From NCBI GenBank assembly GCA_965178125.1, contig OZ237778.1:1-38401 (forward strand): DNA of 38,401 nt, given 5' to 3'. Below, piece by piece: positions 1 to 11,143 of the stretch. The translations under genes and the position numbers were made by a program. Source of the DNA: Bilabrum cf. latius. Taxonomy: Eukaryota > Bigyra: Bicosoecida > Bigyra > Bicosoecida. How positions within the stretch are numbered: the stretch's first letter is position 1; the number at the start of each line of letters is the position of its first letter. The notes under the pieces were generated by a model, which searched no databases, had not been told where the DNA came from, and worked only from the letters and a program-made list of their open reading frames with translations.

Positions 1-72
1 GTTCATGTAGCTCAATGGTAGAGCAGAAGACTGAAAATCTTTGTGTCGATGGTTCAATTCCATTCTTGAACA
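1..72 (+). tRNA. trnF: tRNA-Phe (GAA)
   Basis: Cloverleaf with anticodon GAA in the loop CTGAAAA, a standard D-arm (AGCTC...GAGC) and a TTCAATT T-loop. The acceptor stem GTTCATG pairs with CTTGAAC except for a T-T mismatch at the sixth pair. The gene starts at the first base of the window and is followed after 8 bases by tRNA-Tyr. It decodes UUU/UUC. Confidence 0.93.
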
Positions 73-80
73 AAATTTTA

Positions 81-165
81 GAAGTGGTGGCTGAGTGGCT
101 AAAAGCGGTAGACTGTAAATCTATTGAGATAATTCTCTACATTGGTTCGAATCCAATCTGCTTCA
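81..165 (+). tRNA. trnY: tRNA-Tyr (GTA), class II with long variable arm
   Basis: Acceptor stem GAAGTGG pairs with CTGCTTC (two wobble pairs). The anticodon is GTA (GACTGTAAATC), followed by an extended variable arm and a T-arm with TTCGAAT loop. The long variable arm is typical of bacterial-type tRNA-Tyr, so the D-arm and the anticodon decide the identity. It decodes UAU/UAC. Confidence 0.92.
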
Positions 166-233
166 TTTTTTTTTTGTTATTGTTATAACTGTAAATTTAT
201 TATTTTCAGTAAGTTTTTTTATATCTTGAATTC

Positions 234-2186
234 ATGTATTTATTATTATTAAGTATACCATTTTTAAATTTTTTATTATTAAGTCTTTTTAGTAGAAATG
301 TGTGACTAGAAAATATTTTTAAATTTTTAATACAATCTAAATTTTTTTTATTATTTTTAACATTTGTAGCTTTCGACGAAATTATTTTTTCTGATTTATC
401 AAGTTTTTTAAATATTAGTATTTGGTTTCAATCTGAATTATTAACTATTTATTGAGGATTTCAATTTGATGGTTTAGTAGGAATTATGTTATTAGTAGTT
501 TCTTCCATATCATCCTGCGTACATATATATTCTTTAGAATACATGGGAGAAGACCCTCACTTACGACGTTTTTTATCATATATAGCGCTTTTTACTTTTT
601 TGATGTATATTTTGATTAGTGCTAATAATTTAATTCAATTGTTCGTAGGATGGGAAGGTGTAGGATTGTCTTCTTATCTATTAATTAATTTTTGATATAA
701 TCGTTTACAAGCTAATAAAGCTGCTTTAAAAGCCATGATTGTTAATAGAGTGGGAGATATTGGACTCGCTATAGGTATTTTTTTGTTATTCAACTTTTTT
801 GGAACAGTAGAGTATGATTTATTAGCTGTTTTAAACGATAATAATATTAATATTTTTTATAAAATAGGGCCTTTAAGTATAAGCCAATTAGATATTATTT
901 GTATATGTTTATTAATTGGGGCAATCGGTAAATCAGCACAGATAGGATTACACGTTTGATTACCTGATGCAATGGAAGGACCTACTCCGGTATCTGCTTT
1001 GATTCATGCAGCTACAATGGTTACTGCAGGTGTTTTTTTAATTTCTCGGGTATCTTTTTTATTTGAAAATTCTTTATTCTCTTTTTTTTTGATTTGTGTT
1101 GTAGGAAGTTTAACAGCATTAATGGCCGGTACTATTGGATTAGTCCAGAATGATTTAAAAAAAGTTATAGCATATTCAACTTGTAGCCAGTTAGGTTACA
1201 TGATATTAGTTAGTGGTATTGGAGGTTATAAAGAAGCTATGTTTCATTTAACTACCCATGCTTTTTTTAAAGCAGGTTTATTTTTAGGAGCAGGAAGTTT
1301 AATACATGCAGTTAGTGATGAACAGGACATGAGAAAATTGGGAAGTTTACATTCTTTTATTCCTTTCACAACAATCGTAATGATGGTGTGTTCTTGTTCG
1401 TTATGTGGAATGCCTTTTTCCGCAGGTTTTTTTTCAAAAGATTTTATTTTAGAATCTGCAGGTAGCTACGAAAGTACAGAAAGTTTTTTTATTTACTGAA
1501 TAGGATTTATTACTGCAATTTTAACCGCTATTTATAGTAGTAGATCTTTATATTCTAGTTTTTATGATGAAGTACAAGGATTAAAAAAAATATATCAAAA
1601 TATACACGAAGGTACTATTCTAATGGTGGGGCCTTTATTTTTTTTAATTTTATCGGGAACTTCTTATGGTCAAATTTTATTTGAAATCTTTTTAGGTTAT
1701 GGTAATGATATTTGATTATTTTTAGGAAATTTTAAGATTAAAGACTCTAATTTTTTTTCAGCTGAATTTTTAGATGTTTATTTCAAACAAAACTTATTTT
1801 ATTTAGTAGTTCTTTCTATAACTACATTTTTCATTCTTATATTTTTCGTGTGAAAAAATATTTTATGAGAAAATAGTCTTTCTAATTTTTTAAATAATAC
1901 AGGATTATACCATTTTTTAAATAAAAAATGATATTTTGATAAGATTTATAATAGTTATATTAATAGTAATATAAGTTCTATTGCTTATAATATAACTTAT
2001 CAAAATTTAGATCGTGGAGTGTTTGAAGATTTAGGTCCAACAGGTATAAGTACTTTAATTTATCAAATAGCTGCGCGCTTAAAAAAAATTTATTTTGGTA
2101 TTTTATATCAACATTTATTATTATTAGTAATCTCTTTTATTTTAGTAATGTACTTTTTTTTTAGTTTAAATAATTTAATATTTTAA
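234..2186 (+). CDS. nad5: NADH dehydrogenase subunit 5 (complex I)
   Basis: A 650-residue antiporter-like membrane subunit of complex I (proton pumping, inner membrane). Seen in sequence: a TM-rich protein with the family motifs EYMGEDPH near residue 103, [11 protein letters not shown] near 168, [20 protein letters not shown] from 247, the [10 protein letters not shown] helix near 339, and a C-terminal hydrophobic anchor after the [12 protein letters not shown] motif. Several tryptophans are encoded by TGA, so the frame is continuous only under the UGA=Trp code. The ATG at 234 is the first in frame, 68 bases after tRNA-Tyr, and gives the usual N-terminus. Stop TAA. The length is normal for the family. 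Confidence 0.96.
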
Positions 2187-2198
2187 TAATAAATTTAA

Positions 2199-2207
2199 AT
2201 GAATTAG
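2199..2207 (+). other. Isolated start-context motif with a two-codon reading frame
   Basis: The 72 bases between nad5 and atp9 contain AAATTTAAATG, the same context that precedes many real start codons here, but the frame is only ATG AAT TAG. A second AAATTTAAAT lacking the final G lies about 40 bases further on. No longer gene is visible. It may be a processing signal, a leader peptide or a relic of a lost gene. Confidence 0.4.
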
Positions 2208-2240
2208 TTTAAAGGTTTTAAAGTATTTTAATAAATTTAA

Positions 2241-2483
<243 letters not shown>

Positions 2484-2503
2484 GAAAATTAATAAAAATT
2501 TAA

Positions 2504-3451
2504 ATGACAAATTTAGTAAAATTATTCAGTATTATTTTTTTTAATTTAACTTTTATAAATTCTGTTCAATTAGAACAAATGTCTAATTGACAATATGGAT
2601 TTCAAATTCCTGCTGCACCGGCCGCAGAAGGTATCTTAAATTTCCATCATGATCTTTTTTTTATCCTACTTATTATTATAGGAATAGTTTTTTGAGCTAT
2701 ATATATATGTATTTCTTTATGAAATTCAACTAAAACTAATCAACCTATTTATTATTTTTCACATGCATCTGTATTAGAAATGGTATGAACCATCATACCA
2801 GCTATTATATTAACCTTAATTGCAGGACCTTCTTTTGTTCTTTTATATTCTGTCGATGAAATCATAAGTGCTTTAATTTCTTTTAAAGTTATAGGTCACC
2901 AATGATATTGATCTTACGAAAATATAAGTTATGATTTTTTATTTGAAGAATTACAACTTTTAAATAATATTGTAGATGCTAACGCATCGAGTGAAAAAAT
3001 CGAATCTTTAAATAACTTTCAAGATTTTGTAAATAAATATATTAGAACTTCTAATGTGTCTTTTGACAGTTACATGGTTAATGAAAGTGAATTACAACAT
3101 CGTTCCCAACGTATGTTGAAAGTAGATAATAAATTGTATGTTCCAATAGAAACTAATATTAGATTTTTAGTAACTTCATCCGACGTTCTACATAGTTGAG
3201 CAATACCTAGTTTGGGTATTAAATTAGATGCTTGTCCAGGTCGTTTAAATCAAACTTCAACTTATATTAATAGACCCGGAAATTTTATGGGGCAATGTAG
3301 TGAAATTTGTGGGGTTAACCATGGTTTTATGCCTATTTCAATAGGTGCCGTAGACTTATTTGGTGCAGGTAATGTAATGAAAGAAGAAGAATTACAAAAT
3401 ATAGCCAGTTTATTTAAACATTTAAGTATTGAAATGATAAACTCTAATTAA
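2504..3451 (+). CDS. cox2: Cytochrome c oxidase subunit 2
   Basis: Complex IV subunit that carries the CuA centre and receives electrons from cytochrome c. Of 315 residues, the first ~90 contain a leader-like hydrophobic segment and two TM helices. The aromatic motif HQWYWSYE is near residue 130, and the CuA ligands are in [14 protein letters not shown] near 265. Between WSYE and DSYM (residues ~138-188) there are about 48 residues, roughly 35 more than in plant or bacterial homologues that I know, rich in Asn, Glu and Ser. The start has the AAAAATTTAAATG context. The first 40 bases around this start recur at orf535. Confidence 0.97.
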
Positions 3452-3460
3452 AAAATTTTA

Positions 3461-4657
3461 ATGGATATTTTAAAAAGTGTTAATGTAGAAACACAAAAAA
3501 ACTTTATGTTAAATTTTGGACCACAACATCCAGCAGCGCATGGAGTTCTACGTCTTATTTTATCGTTAGAGGGAGAAACAGTAATTTCAGCTGATCCTCA
3601 TATAGGTTTGTTACATCGAGGAACAGAAAAATTATTGGAGTATAAAAATTATTTACAAGGTATACCTTATTTTGATCGTTTAGATTATGTATCTATGATG
3701 GCACAAGAGCATGTCATTTGTTTAGCTATTGAAAAATTGACTAATTTAAAAGTTAGTTTACGTTCTCAATTTATTAGAGTAATTTTTTTAGAAATTACAC
3801 GAATTTTAAATCATTTATTAGCAATAGGGTGCCATTCCATAGATGTAGGGGCCATGACTCCAATGCTATGAAGTTTTGAAGAACGAGAAAAATTAATGGA
3901 AATCTACGAACGTATAAGTGGTGCAAGAATGCATGCTAGTTTTTTTCGTCCTGGAGGCGTAAGTCAAGATTTACCACGAGGTTTATTATCAGATATTATA
4001 CGTTTCACAAATCAATTTGTAAAACGTATAGACGAAATTGAAGAATTATTAACTAATAATAGAATATGAAAACAACGTTTAGTACAAGTGGGACATGTAC
4101 CTTTAGAGTATGCTAAAAGCGCTGGCTTTAGTGGTGTAATGTTACGTGGAAGTGGATCGAGCCATGATTTAAGAAAAGCTATACCTTATGAAATTTATGA
4201 TAAAATTCCTTTTAATGTAGTCTCGGGTACAAAAGGGGATTGTTATGATAGATATCAAATTAGAGTAGAAGAAATGAGACAATCTTTAAATATAATAGAA
4301 TTTTGTGTCAAACATATTTCTGCAGGTAGTATTTATTCTGATGATAAGAAGTTAACTCCTCCTAGTAGAAATGAAATCAAAAATTCTATGGAAGGTTTGA
4401 TAAATCATTTTAAATATTTTACTGAAGGTATAACAGTACCTAGTGGGCGTGTCTATGTATCTACAGAAGCACCAAAAGGAGAATTTGGAGTAACTTTAAT
4501 TTCAGATGGGACTAATAGTCCTTATAGATGTAAAATAAGGGCTCCTGGTTTCTTTCACTTACAAGGTTTAGACTGAATGACTAAAGGGCATATGATTGCA
4601 GATGTGGTTACTGTTATAGGAACTCAAGATATCGTTTTTGGGGAAATTGATCGTTAA
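3461..4657 (+). CDS. nad7: NADH dehydrogenase subunit 7 (49-kDa subunit)
   Basis: Complex I peripheral-arm subunit that helps form the ubiquinone site; 398 residues, normal length. It begins with the conserved [14 protein letters not shown] (residues ~19-32), followed by [24 protein letters not shown], a [14 protein letters not shown] motif and the C-terminal DIVFGEIDR. Four Trp codons are TGA. The start ATG follows AAAAATTTTA, nine bases after the cox2 stop. Next comes rpl2 after a 17-base gap. Stop TAA. Confidence 0.97.
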
Positions 4658-4674
4658 CGATATAATTAATTTAA

Positions 4675-5412
4675 ATGTATAAAATCTTGAAAAAAGATTA
4701 TTTATTAAAACGAAAATTAAAAATTAAAAAAACAGGAGGACGTAATAAAGTAGGTAAAATAACTGCGCGTCACAGAGGAGGAGGTCATAACCAAAAATAT
4801 TATAATATTTCATGAACTAAACAAACATTCAATAATATTTTAGTTGGAAATGTTATTAAACAAAGTTATAGGCAACCACTAAATTTATATTTTAATAAAG
4901 AAAATAATCAATTGAGTTTATGCTCTAACGTAGTAGAACATCAATTATTTGATTTTATGTTAAATCAAGAAAAGGAAGGTAAGATAAATTTATTAAAACA
5001 AATTAGTATAGGGGCTTATATTTACAATATAGAACGAAAGTTTGAAATGGGTCCAATTTACTGTAGGTCAAAATTTTCGTTTGGACAAGTTTTGCAAGTA
5101 ATAAAAGATAAAATATTGATTAAACTTCCTTCGAAAAAAATTAAATTATTTGATAAAAACATAAAAATTTTTCTTCTAAATAATTTAAATATTATCAAAC
5201 AAAAAGATGAATCTAAAAAATTAAAAAATAAAGCAGGGTGTTCTAGATGATTAGGGCGACGTCCAAAAGTTAGAGGTGTTGCAATGAATCCTGTGGATCA
5301 CCCTCATGGGGGTGGAGAAGGAAAAACTTCTGGAGGACGTTTTTCTTGCTCGCCTACAGGATTATTAGCAAAAGGGTACAAAACAAAACGTAAGAAACAT
5401 GAGAAAATTTAA
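4675..5412 (+). CDS. rpl2: Ribosomal protein L2
   Basis: Large-subunit protein at the peptidyl-transferase region; 245 residues. The N-terminal part carries [21 protein letters not shown] and the C-terminal part the signature [22 protein letters not shown], including the histidine loop that approaches the PTC. The central domain (residues ~60-185) is poorly conserved. The start follows ATTAATTTAAATG. It overlaps the rps19 start by 14 bases. It is the first gene of an S10-operon remnant (rpl2-rps19-rps3-rpl16) in the bacterial order, lacking rpl22. Confidence 0.96.
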
Positions 5413-5623
5413 CTTTAATAATTATTTATTTATACATAAAAAACAACAAAATATCCCTAAAAAGGTGAAATCAAATGTTCAATTAATTCCTGTGTTTTTA
5501 AATAAATCAGTACAAGTATATAATGGTTTAAATTATTTTAATATTGATGAAATTAAAAAAAAGCATTTAAATTATAAAATAGGTACTTTTATTAATACAC
5601 GTGTTACAAAAAAAAGAAACTAA
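5399..5623 (+). CDS. rps19: Ribosomal protein S19
   Basis: A 74-residue small-subunit head protein. Its C-terminus shows the S19 pattern ([28 protein letters not shown] read as two conserved blocks), equivalent to the GHKLGEFxxTR region of bacterial S19. The start codon lies inside the last codons of rpl2, and the stop TAA is followed directly by the ATG of rps3. The N-terminal third is divergent and slightly short compared with the usual 90 or so residues. Its identity rests on the C-terminus plus its place between rpl2 and rps3. Confidence 0.88.
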   Translation: MRKFNFNNYLFIHKKQQNIPKKVKSNVQLIPVFLNKSVQVYNGLNYFNIDEIKKKHLNYKIGTFINTRVTKKRN

Positions 5624-8050
5624 ATGGGACGTTCAGGACAAAAGGTGAATCCAGTAGGTTGAAGAGTAGGTATTTATCGAAAATGAAAAAATAGTTGAAT
5701 TCAAAACAAACTAAATTATAAAGATTTATTATTAACAAGTATAAACACTTCAAAATTATTACGTTCGTTTTTACGTTTCGGTAAAAAACGACGATTATTC
5801 TTTTTTAATTATAATTTACTTAATAATAATAATTTAGATATCTTTTGTTTTTTTACTAGAATAAAACGTAAAAAAATGAAATTTAGGCAAAAAAAGAAAA
5901 AAATTAAAAGGTATAATAGAAAGTTGCAACAGTTGATGTTAAATTATTATGAAAAAAAATGAGATGTTTTTTTTAGTAAAAAACGATCGAAAATAAAGAA
6001 AATTAAACAAAAACACACAAAGCTCCAAAATGATTATAATAATTCTTTTTATTGACTTTATTTTAACAATTTGAGAAAATTTCAAAAGAATAAATTTAAA
6101 TCAAAAAAACCTTTGAAACTTTTTCAAAAGAGTAAAATTAAATCAAAATTGAAACAAAAGAAAGGTATATATAAACGAAAATTTTGATATTTTCGAGAAT
6201 GATGATTTTCAAAAGTAAAAAGAAGATCTTTTAGAAAATCTAGATTAAAGAACAAAAAATTTAATAAAGTTGAGTTGAAATTAAAACAACGAAATTATAA
6301 GAATAAACGAATGATAAATAAGATAAAAAAAAGAAAAACTTATTATTATCATTTTTTTTATAATATTGAATATTTTAGTTTATATTTTTCTTTTAATTTA
6401 TTAAATAACTTTCCTAAAACTTTCAGCACAAAACACAGAGATCATTTAACTTTAGCGATTTTAAAAGAATTATTCTTAAAATCATTTTTATTCTCTAATA
6501 ATTTGTTTAAATATAGTATTTTACATTTAAATTACAAAAAGTTAGAATCCTTTCAATCAGAATTTAACATAAGTTACGAAACAAGCTATATTCACAAGTT
6601 GATAATGAATAAATATAACTTTCATTATCAAGATAAAAGTTTTTTTAAACATAAATTAACTTACAGTGATAATTTTTTTGCTGTTAATAAAAAACATTCA
6701 ATAGGTAAAAGAATTTTGAATAAATTTAGCTTTAATAACAATCTTAGACATAATATTTTTAAGAAAACAGCACGATCAAATCTAGTATACCAAAGTTATT
6801 TTATAAATTCTCGATATAATTTTAATCAATTATTTTTTAATAATTTAACTTTTTATGATAAAATCATAAAGTCAACAATTAAAAATATTTCTAGAAATAA
6901 AATTTTTCCAAGTTTAAAACTTTTAAGTTTTTTAAAGTTAAATAATTTGTATTCTTTACGTTTATCTTTTTTTTATAAAAAACCAAATCTTTTTTTTACC
7001 AATAAAATTTTACAAAAAACTTTTAAATTTAATAACTATGTATTAACCAATGTGAAAAAGAAAAAAAAAATTTTAAACATTTATAATACTACCAAAATTT
7101 TCTTTAAGTATAAATATTTGAAAAATCCTTTAAAATTAATTAAAAGTAGTTTAAATATTTTGACTGGATATAATACTGACGTTTTTTTTGGATCTGTTAA
7201 TTCGTTATACAAATTTTCTCGAAAAAAATATTGAGATCCTGACAATTTAAAAAAATTACCCACCTATAGACAAAAGTTATATTTAAAACAGATACGCTTA
7301 CGTAAATACGAATTGAAAAAATTAGTTTTTAAATTTTATCGTCGAGTACGTAGACGTTATATACAATTAAAAAATTTAAAATTTTTACTTCGATTATGTA
7401 TGTTAACAAGTTTCGTTAAACGCCCTATAATCTTTGCTCGGTATTTTTGTTATCAAATACATAAATTTCCTAAAAAATATAGACAAATTCCTTTTTTAAA
7501 ATACGTGATGTCTATATTCTTAACATTATCTAAAAGAAAAGAAATTTTAGGATCAAGGATACAAATACAAGGACGGTTTGATAAATGAAGAAGATCAAAA
7601 ATCATTATAAAAGAAAGCGGCATTTTGACTACACGTAAAAAGTTTTTTTTTATAGAATACGGAAGCGCCTCAAGTTTTATAAAAAAAGGGAGTTTTGGCA
7701 TAAAAATTTGATTATCATATAGTTCTAAATTTTCAAATTTTTATAAAAAGTGTTTAAATTCTTATTTTAATTATTCAAATTTTTATAAAAAAAATATTTT
7801 AAAAAAGAAAAAATTGTTGAATAATTTTTTTCAAAATAAAACATTGTTAAAAAAAGAAAGAAGAAAAAGAAAAAATAAATTTAAATTTAAACAAAAACAT
7901 AGCAAATATAGAAAGAAAAAAATTACTTCTAAAAATAGATTAAAAAAGAATTCTAATTCAATCACTTATTATTGAAATTATAAAAAAATAAAATGGTTAT
8001 TACAACAAAATAAGATTACTGAATTAGTAAATTTAGGTAATTTAGCTTAA
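5624..8050 (+). CDS. rps3: Ribosomal protein S3, greatly enlarged
   Basis: Small-subunit protein of the mRNA entry site. The open frame has 808 codons, against about 230 in bacteria. The N-terminus MGRSGQKVNPVGWRVGIYRK is the classic S3 start. The C-terminal domain appears at residues ~643-715 (SRIQIQGRFDKWRRSK, then EYGSASSFIKKGSFGIKIW). Between them are ~550 residues rich in Lys, Asn, Phe, Leu and Arg that I cannot match to any domain; a further ~95 basic residues follow the C domain. I read the frame across the joints and found no TAA or TAG; many Trp are TGA. It abuts the rps19 stop directly and is followed by rpl16 after 13 bases. Confidence 0.93.
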
Positions 8051-8063
8051 AACTTAAATTTAA

Positions 8064-8477
8064 ATGAATTTTAAACCTAAACAATGAAAAAAAAAAAAAA
8101 ATAGTAAACAACGTTTAAGCTTATTAAAAACAAAACGTTCATGTGTAAATGAGCATGGAATTTATGCGTTAAAAGCAATAGAACCTGGCAAATTATCTTT
8201 AAGTACAATCGAAGTTATTAGGCGCTTTATAATGAATAAAACAAAACGTAAATCAAAACTTTGATCGAGAATTTCTCCAGATAGTCATATGACTAGAAAA
8301 CCTGCTGAAGTTAGAATGGGAAGAGGTAAGGGAGCTATAGATCACTGATTCGCGCGCATAAAAAGAGGGCAAATTATTTTTGAAATAAATATGAATCAAT
8401 CAAACCTTTTAAAAAATTTATTAAATAAAATTGATCATAAAATTCCTTTTAAAAGTAAAATTATAAAAATAAAGTAA
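8064..8477 (+). CDS. rpl16: Ribosomal protein L16
   Basis: Large-subunit protein near the A-site tRNA elbow; 137 residues, normal length. Conserved blocks: YALKAIEPGKLSLSTIEVIRR, then [26 protein letters not shown] split over residues ~75-105, which is the L16 signature. The start follows TTAAATTTAAATG. The stop TAA overlaps the ATG of rps10 by one base. It completes the rpl2-rps19-rps3-rpl16 block. Confidence 0.96.
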
Positions 8478-9736
8478 TGAAAGAGTTACAAAATAAAAAT
8501 AATTCGAAAGAATTACAATTGCCTGTAAAAAAATATGAATCTTTTTCATCAAATCGTATTTTTTTTATCGAACAACTTTTGGGTATTTTACAATTTACCA
8601 TTAAAAAAGGGTTAAAAAAAAAATTAAAAAGAGAACTGAATTTATTATTATTAGAATTATATAACAAAGATAACACATTTTTTTATAAATTCAATAAAAG
8701 GTTAATTCGGTATAAACAACCATATAAAACTGTATCAAAACGAAAAAAAAAATGAAAACGTAGATTATTTTCGGTGAAGCAAAAAGAATTTAGAGTAACT
8801 CCGTTTCTAAAAAAAAATTTTTTTACAAAGAATTTTAAACGTTTTTATAGAAGACGACCTAAGAATTATTTGATTTTTTTAAATTCTAGAGAACAAATGC
8901 ATAACATTAAAAAAATTTATATAGATTTAGTAAAAGGTGAAACAACCTCTCAATTTAGAAGCACTGTTTCGAAACAAATAAAATTTTTTTTTAATATAAA
9001 ATCTCTAAAAACACAAAAAAAGATAGGATGAATAAAATATTTAATTCGTAAATATTTAAGACAAAAATATCCAAATAAAAAATTTTGAAATCGTTACAAA
9101 ACACCAGTACATTATTCAAAAAAATTCATATATAAACGTAAGTTAAAGTTTAGGTTATTAAGAAAAAAAAGAAGAAGTAAGTTGTGACGTTTTCTAAAAT
9201 TAAAAAATAAGCATAACGGTTATAATTTCAGTAATTTAAAAACAATAAATACAAAATCTTTAGTTAAAGCAAAAACATATATATCTAATTCATCAAAACG
9301 AAGTAAAAATTTATCAATTTATAACAAGTACTTTTATTATAAATTCGCCAAAAAAGTTAAATTTAATAGAGAAGGGCATACTTGAAAAAGAGTTTATTCT
9401 ACTGAATCATTACAAACTTATCAAGTTGTTTTTTATAGTTCTGATAAATACAATTTAACTAAAGTTCAAAAATATATAAAAAATTTATTAAAAAATAATT
9501 TAAAAGTTAAATTACTTATACACCCTATACAAAAAAAAGTAAAAAAAGTAACTGTTCTTAAATCACCTCATGTCAATAAAACAGCACGAAGTCAATACGA
9601 TCAAGTTAATTATAAATTACGAATAGAAATACAAAATAATAATTTAGTAAATAAAAAAAGAATATATTTAATTTTAGTTAAACTAAAAACTTATTTTTCT
9701 TTTTTAGATTTTTCTTTTAAATCTGTATTACTTTAA
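8477..9736 (+). CDS. rps10: Ribosomal protein S10 with a long N-terminal extension
   Basis: The C-terminal ~105 residues (from ~314) are an S10 domain: YQVVFYSSDKYNLTKVQKYI at its start, then a TVLKSPHVNKTARSQYD block that matches the bacterial S10 signature (SPHVNKDARDQYE), then KLRIEIQ. S10 lies in the 30S head. The ~310 residues before this are Lys/Arg/Phe-rich and unassigned. In a bacterial operon rpl29 would sit here, but I see no L29 motif. The ATG at 8477 overlaps the rpl16 stop. The frame is open throughout with Trp as TGA, and tRNA-Arg begins on the base after the stop. Alternative: an unrelated upstream protein fused to S10. Confidence 0.85.
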
Positions 9737-9811
9737 AGTATTTCTAGCTCAACCGGAAGAGCTTTGACCTTCTAAGTCAATGGTTATGGGTTCAAATCCC
9801 ATGAAGTACTA
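9737..9811 (+). tRNA. trnR: tRNA-Arg (TCT)
   Basis: Acceptor AGTATTT pairs with AAGTACT (one wobble), D-stem AGCT/AGCT, anticodon TCT in CTTCTAA, T-arm ATGGG/CCCAT with TTCAAAT loop. It begins immediately after the rps10 stop codon, so processing of this tRNA would also form the rps10 mRNA 3' end. It reads AGA/AGG; no tRNA for CGN was seen in the window. Confidence 0.92.
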
Positions 9812-9827
9812 TATATTTAATTTATTA

Positions 9828-11135
9828 ATGAATAATTATTTACATGTTAAAAATACTAAAGAAAACTTAATAAATAATGATTATAACAATTTTGTCATTT
9901 TATGATTTATATTATTAACTAATTCGGTTTTTCCTTCATTAGATTATAAAAACTTATCTTTTTTTAATTTATCAAATTCTTTATTTATTCGTTTTCAGTA
10001 TCCGGATTTATTTTTTATTTTAATTGAATTTTTTATTTTAGATATAACTTTATCGTTTTCACAATTAATCGATCTATGCGTGACAGATTATCCTTTTTTA
10101 AAACATCGTTTTGATTTAAGTTATATTTTTTTTTTATTTGATTTAAAATTTTATGTAGTATTAAATATTGCATTAACAGAATTTGGTATAATTAGTACTC
10201 TATTTTATGTATTTTTATCTGCTTTATGATCAGAAAGAGAAGTTTGAGACAGTATGGGTATACGTTTTTCAGAAAATCCTGGAATGCGTCGAATTTTAAG
10301 TGATTATGGTTTTCATGGACATTATGGGCGTAAGGATTATCCTTTATTGGGTACTTATGAATTACATTACAGCGAAGCTTTAAAAATTATTGTAAAAAAG
10401 ATTCCTTCATTTAGTCAAATGATGAGAACATTTATCTTCAAAGATTTGAATAACGTGGAACAAACAAATTTATCTTTTAAATCTTCTATATTTTTTATCT
10501 GTTTTAGTTGATTTAATTTTATTTCTCTAGATTTTTTGTTTTTTTTTATATTAATTTTATTCTTTGTTTTGTGAGTGTCTTTAATAAGTTTTGCTCCCTA
10601 TAAAGATCAAGGAACTTTTTCGATTCAATTTTACACATTATTTTTATTTTTAAGTTTATACTTGTCAGGAAGTTGTGAAAAATTTTATTTTATTTTTAAA
10701 GAACACACTAGTTTAAACAATTTAGATTCAATAAATTTTTTATTTGAATATTTATCATCTTCTAATATATTTTTGTCTTTTTTAAGTTTAATAATATTTT
10801 TTTCCTTTTTTTTATTTTATCAAAAATATTTGAATAAAGATGAAATTATAGATAAAGATATAGTTTTAAACTTGACATTGTTTTCAATATTATTTTTTTT
10901 TTGAATTATAGTAAAAGATTTTATTGAATTATTTTTGATTATAGAAGGATTTGCTTTTTTAAGTTTTATTTTAGTAGCTAGATCTCGTCAAACTAAATTA
11001 GGTTCTTCTGTTGGAATACGTTATTTATTGTTAAGTGGAATTCCTGCAGTGTTTTTCATTTATGGTATAAGTTTTTATTATTATTATACTACTTCTATTT
11101 TATTATATGATATTGATTCATATATTAATATTTAA
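9828..11135 (+). CDS. nad9-nad2a: Fused nad9 and N-terminal half of nad2
   Basis: One open frame of 435 codons. Residues ~1-200 are nad9 (30-kDa complex I subunit): QLIDLCVTDYP, HRFDLSYIFF, ALWSEREVWDSMGIRF, then MRRILSDYGFHGHYGRKDYPLLG. The frame continues without a stop into hydrophobic sequence that ends with the first half of nad2: KDFIELFLIIEGFAFLSFIL and SSVGIRYLLLSGIPAVFFIYG correspond to the TM4-TM5 region of NuoN/Nad2. I checked the junction (10420-10930) and saw only TGA (Trp) codons. Possible internal starts for a separate nad2 are ATG at 10419/10422 or GTG at 10575, but nad9 would still lack a stop. Stop TAA at 11133, 8 bases before the second nad2 piece. Confidence 0.85.
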
Positions 11136-11143
11136 AAATTCGA

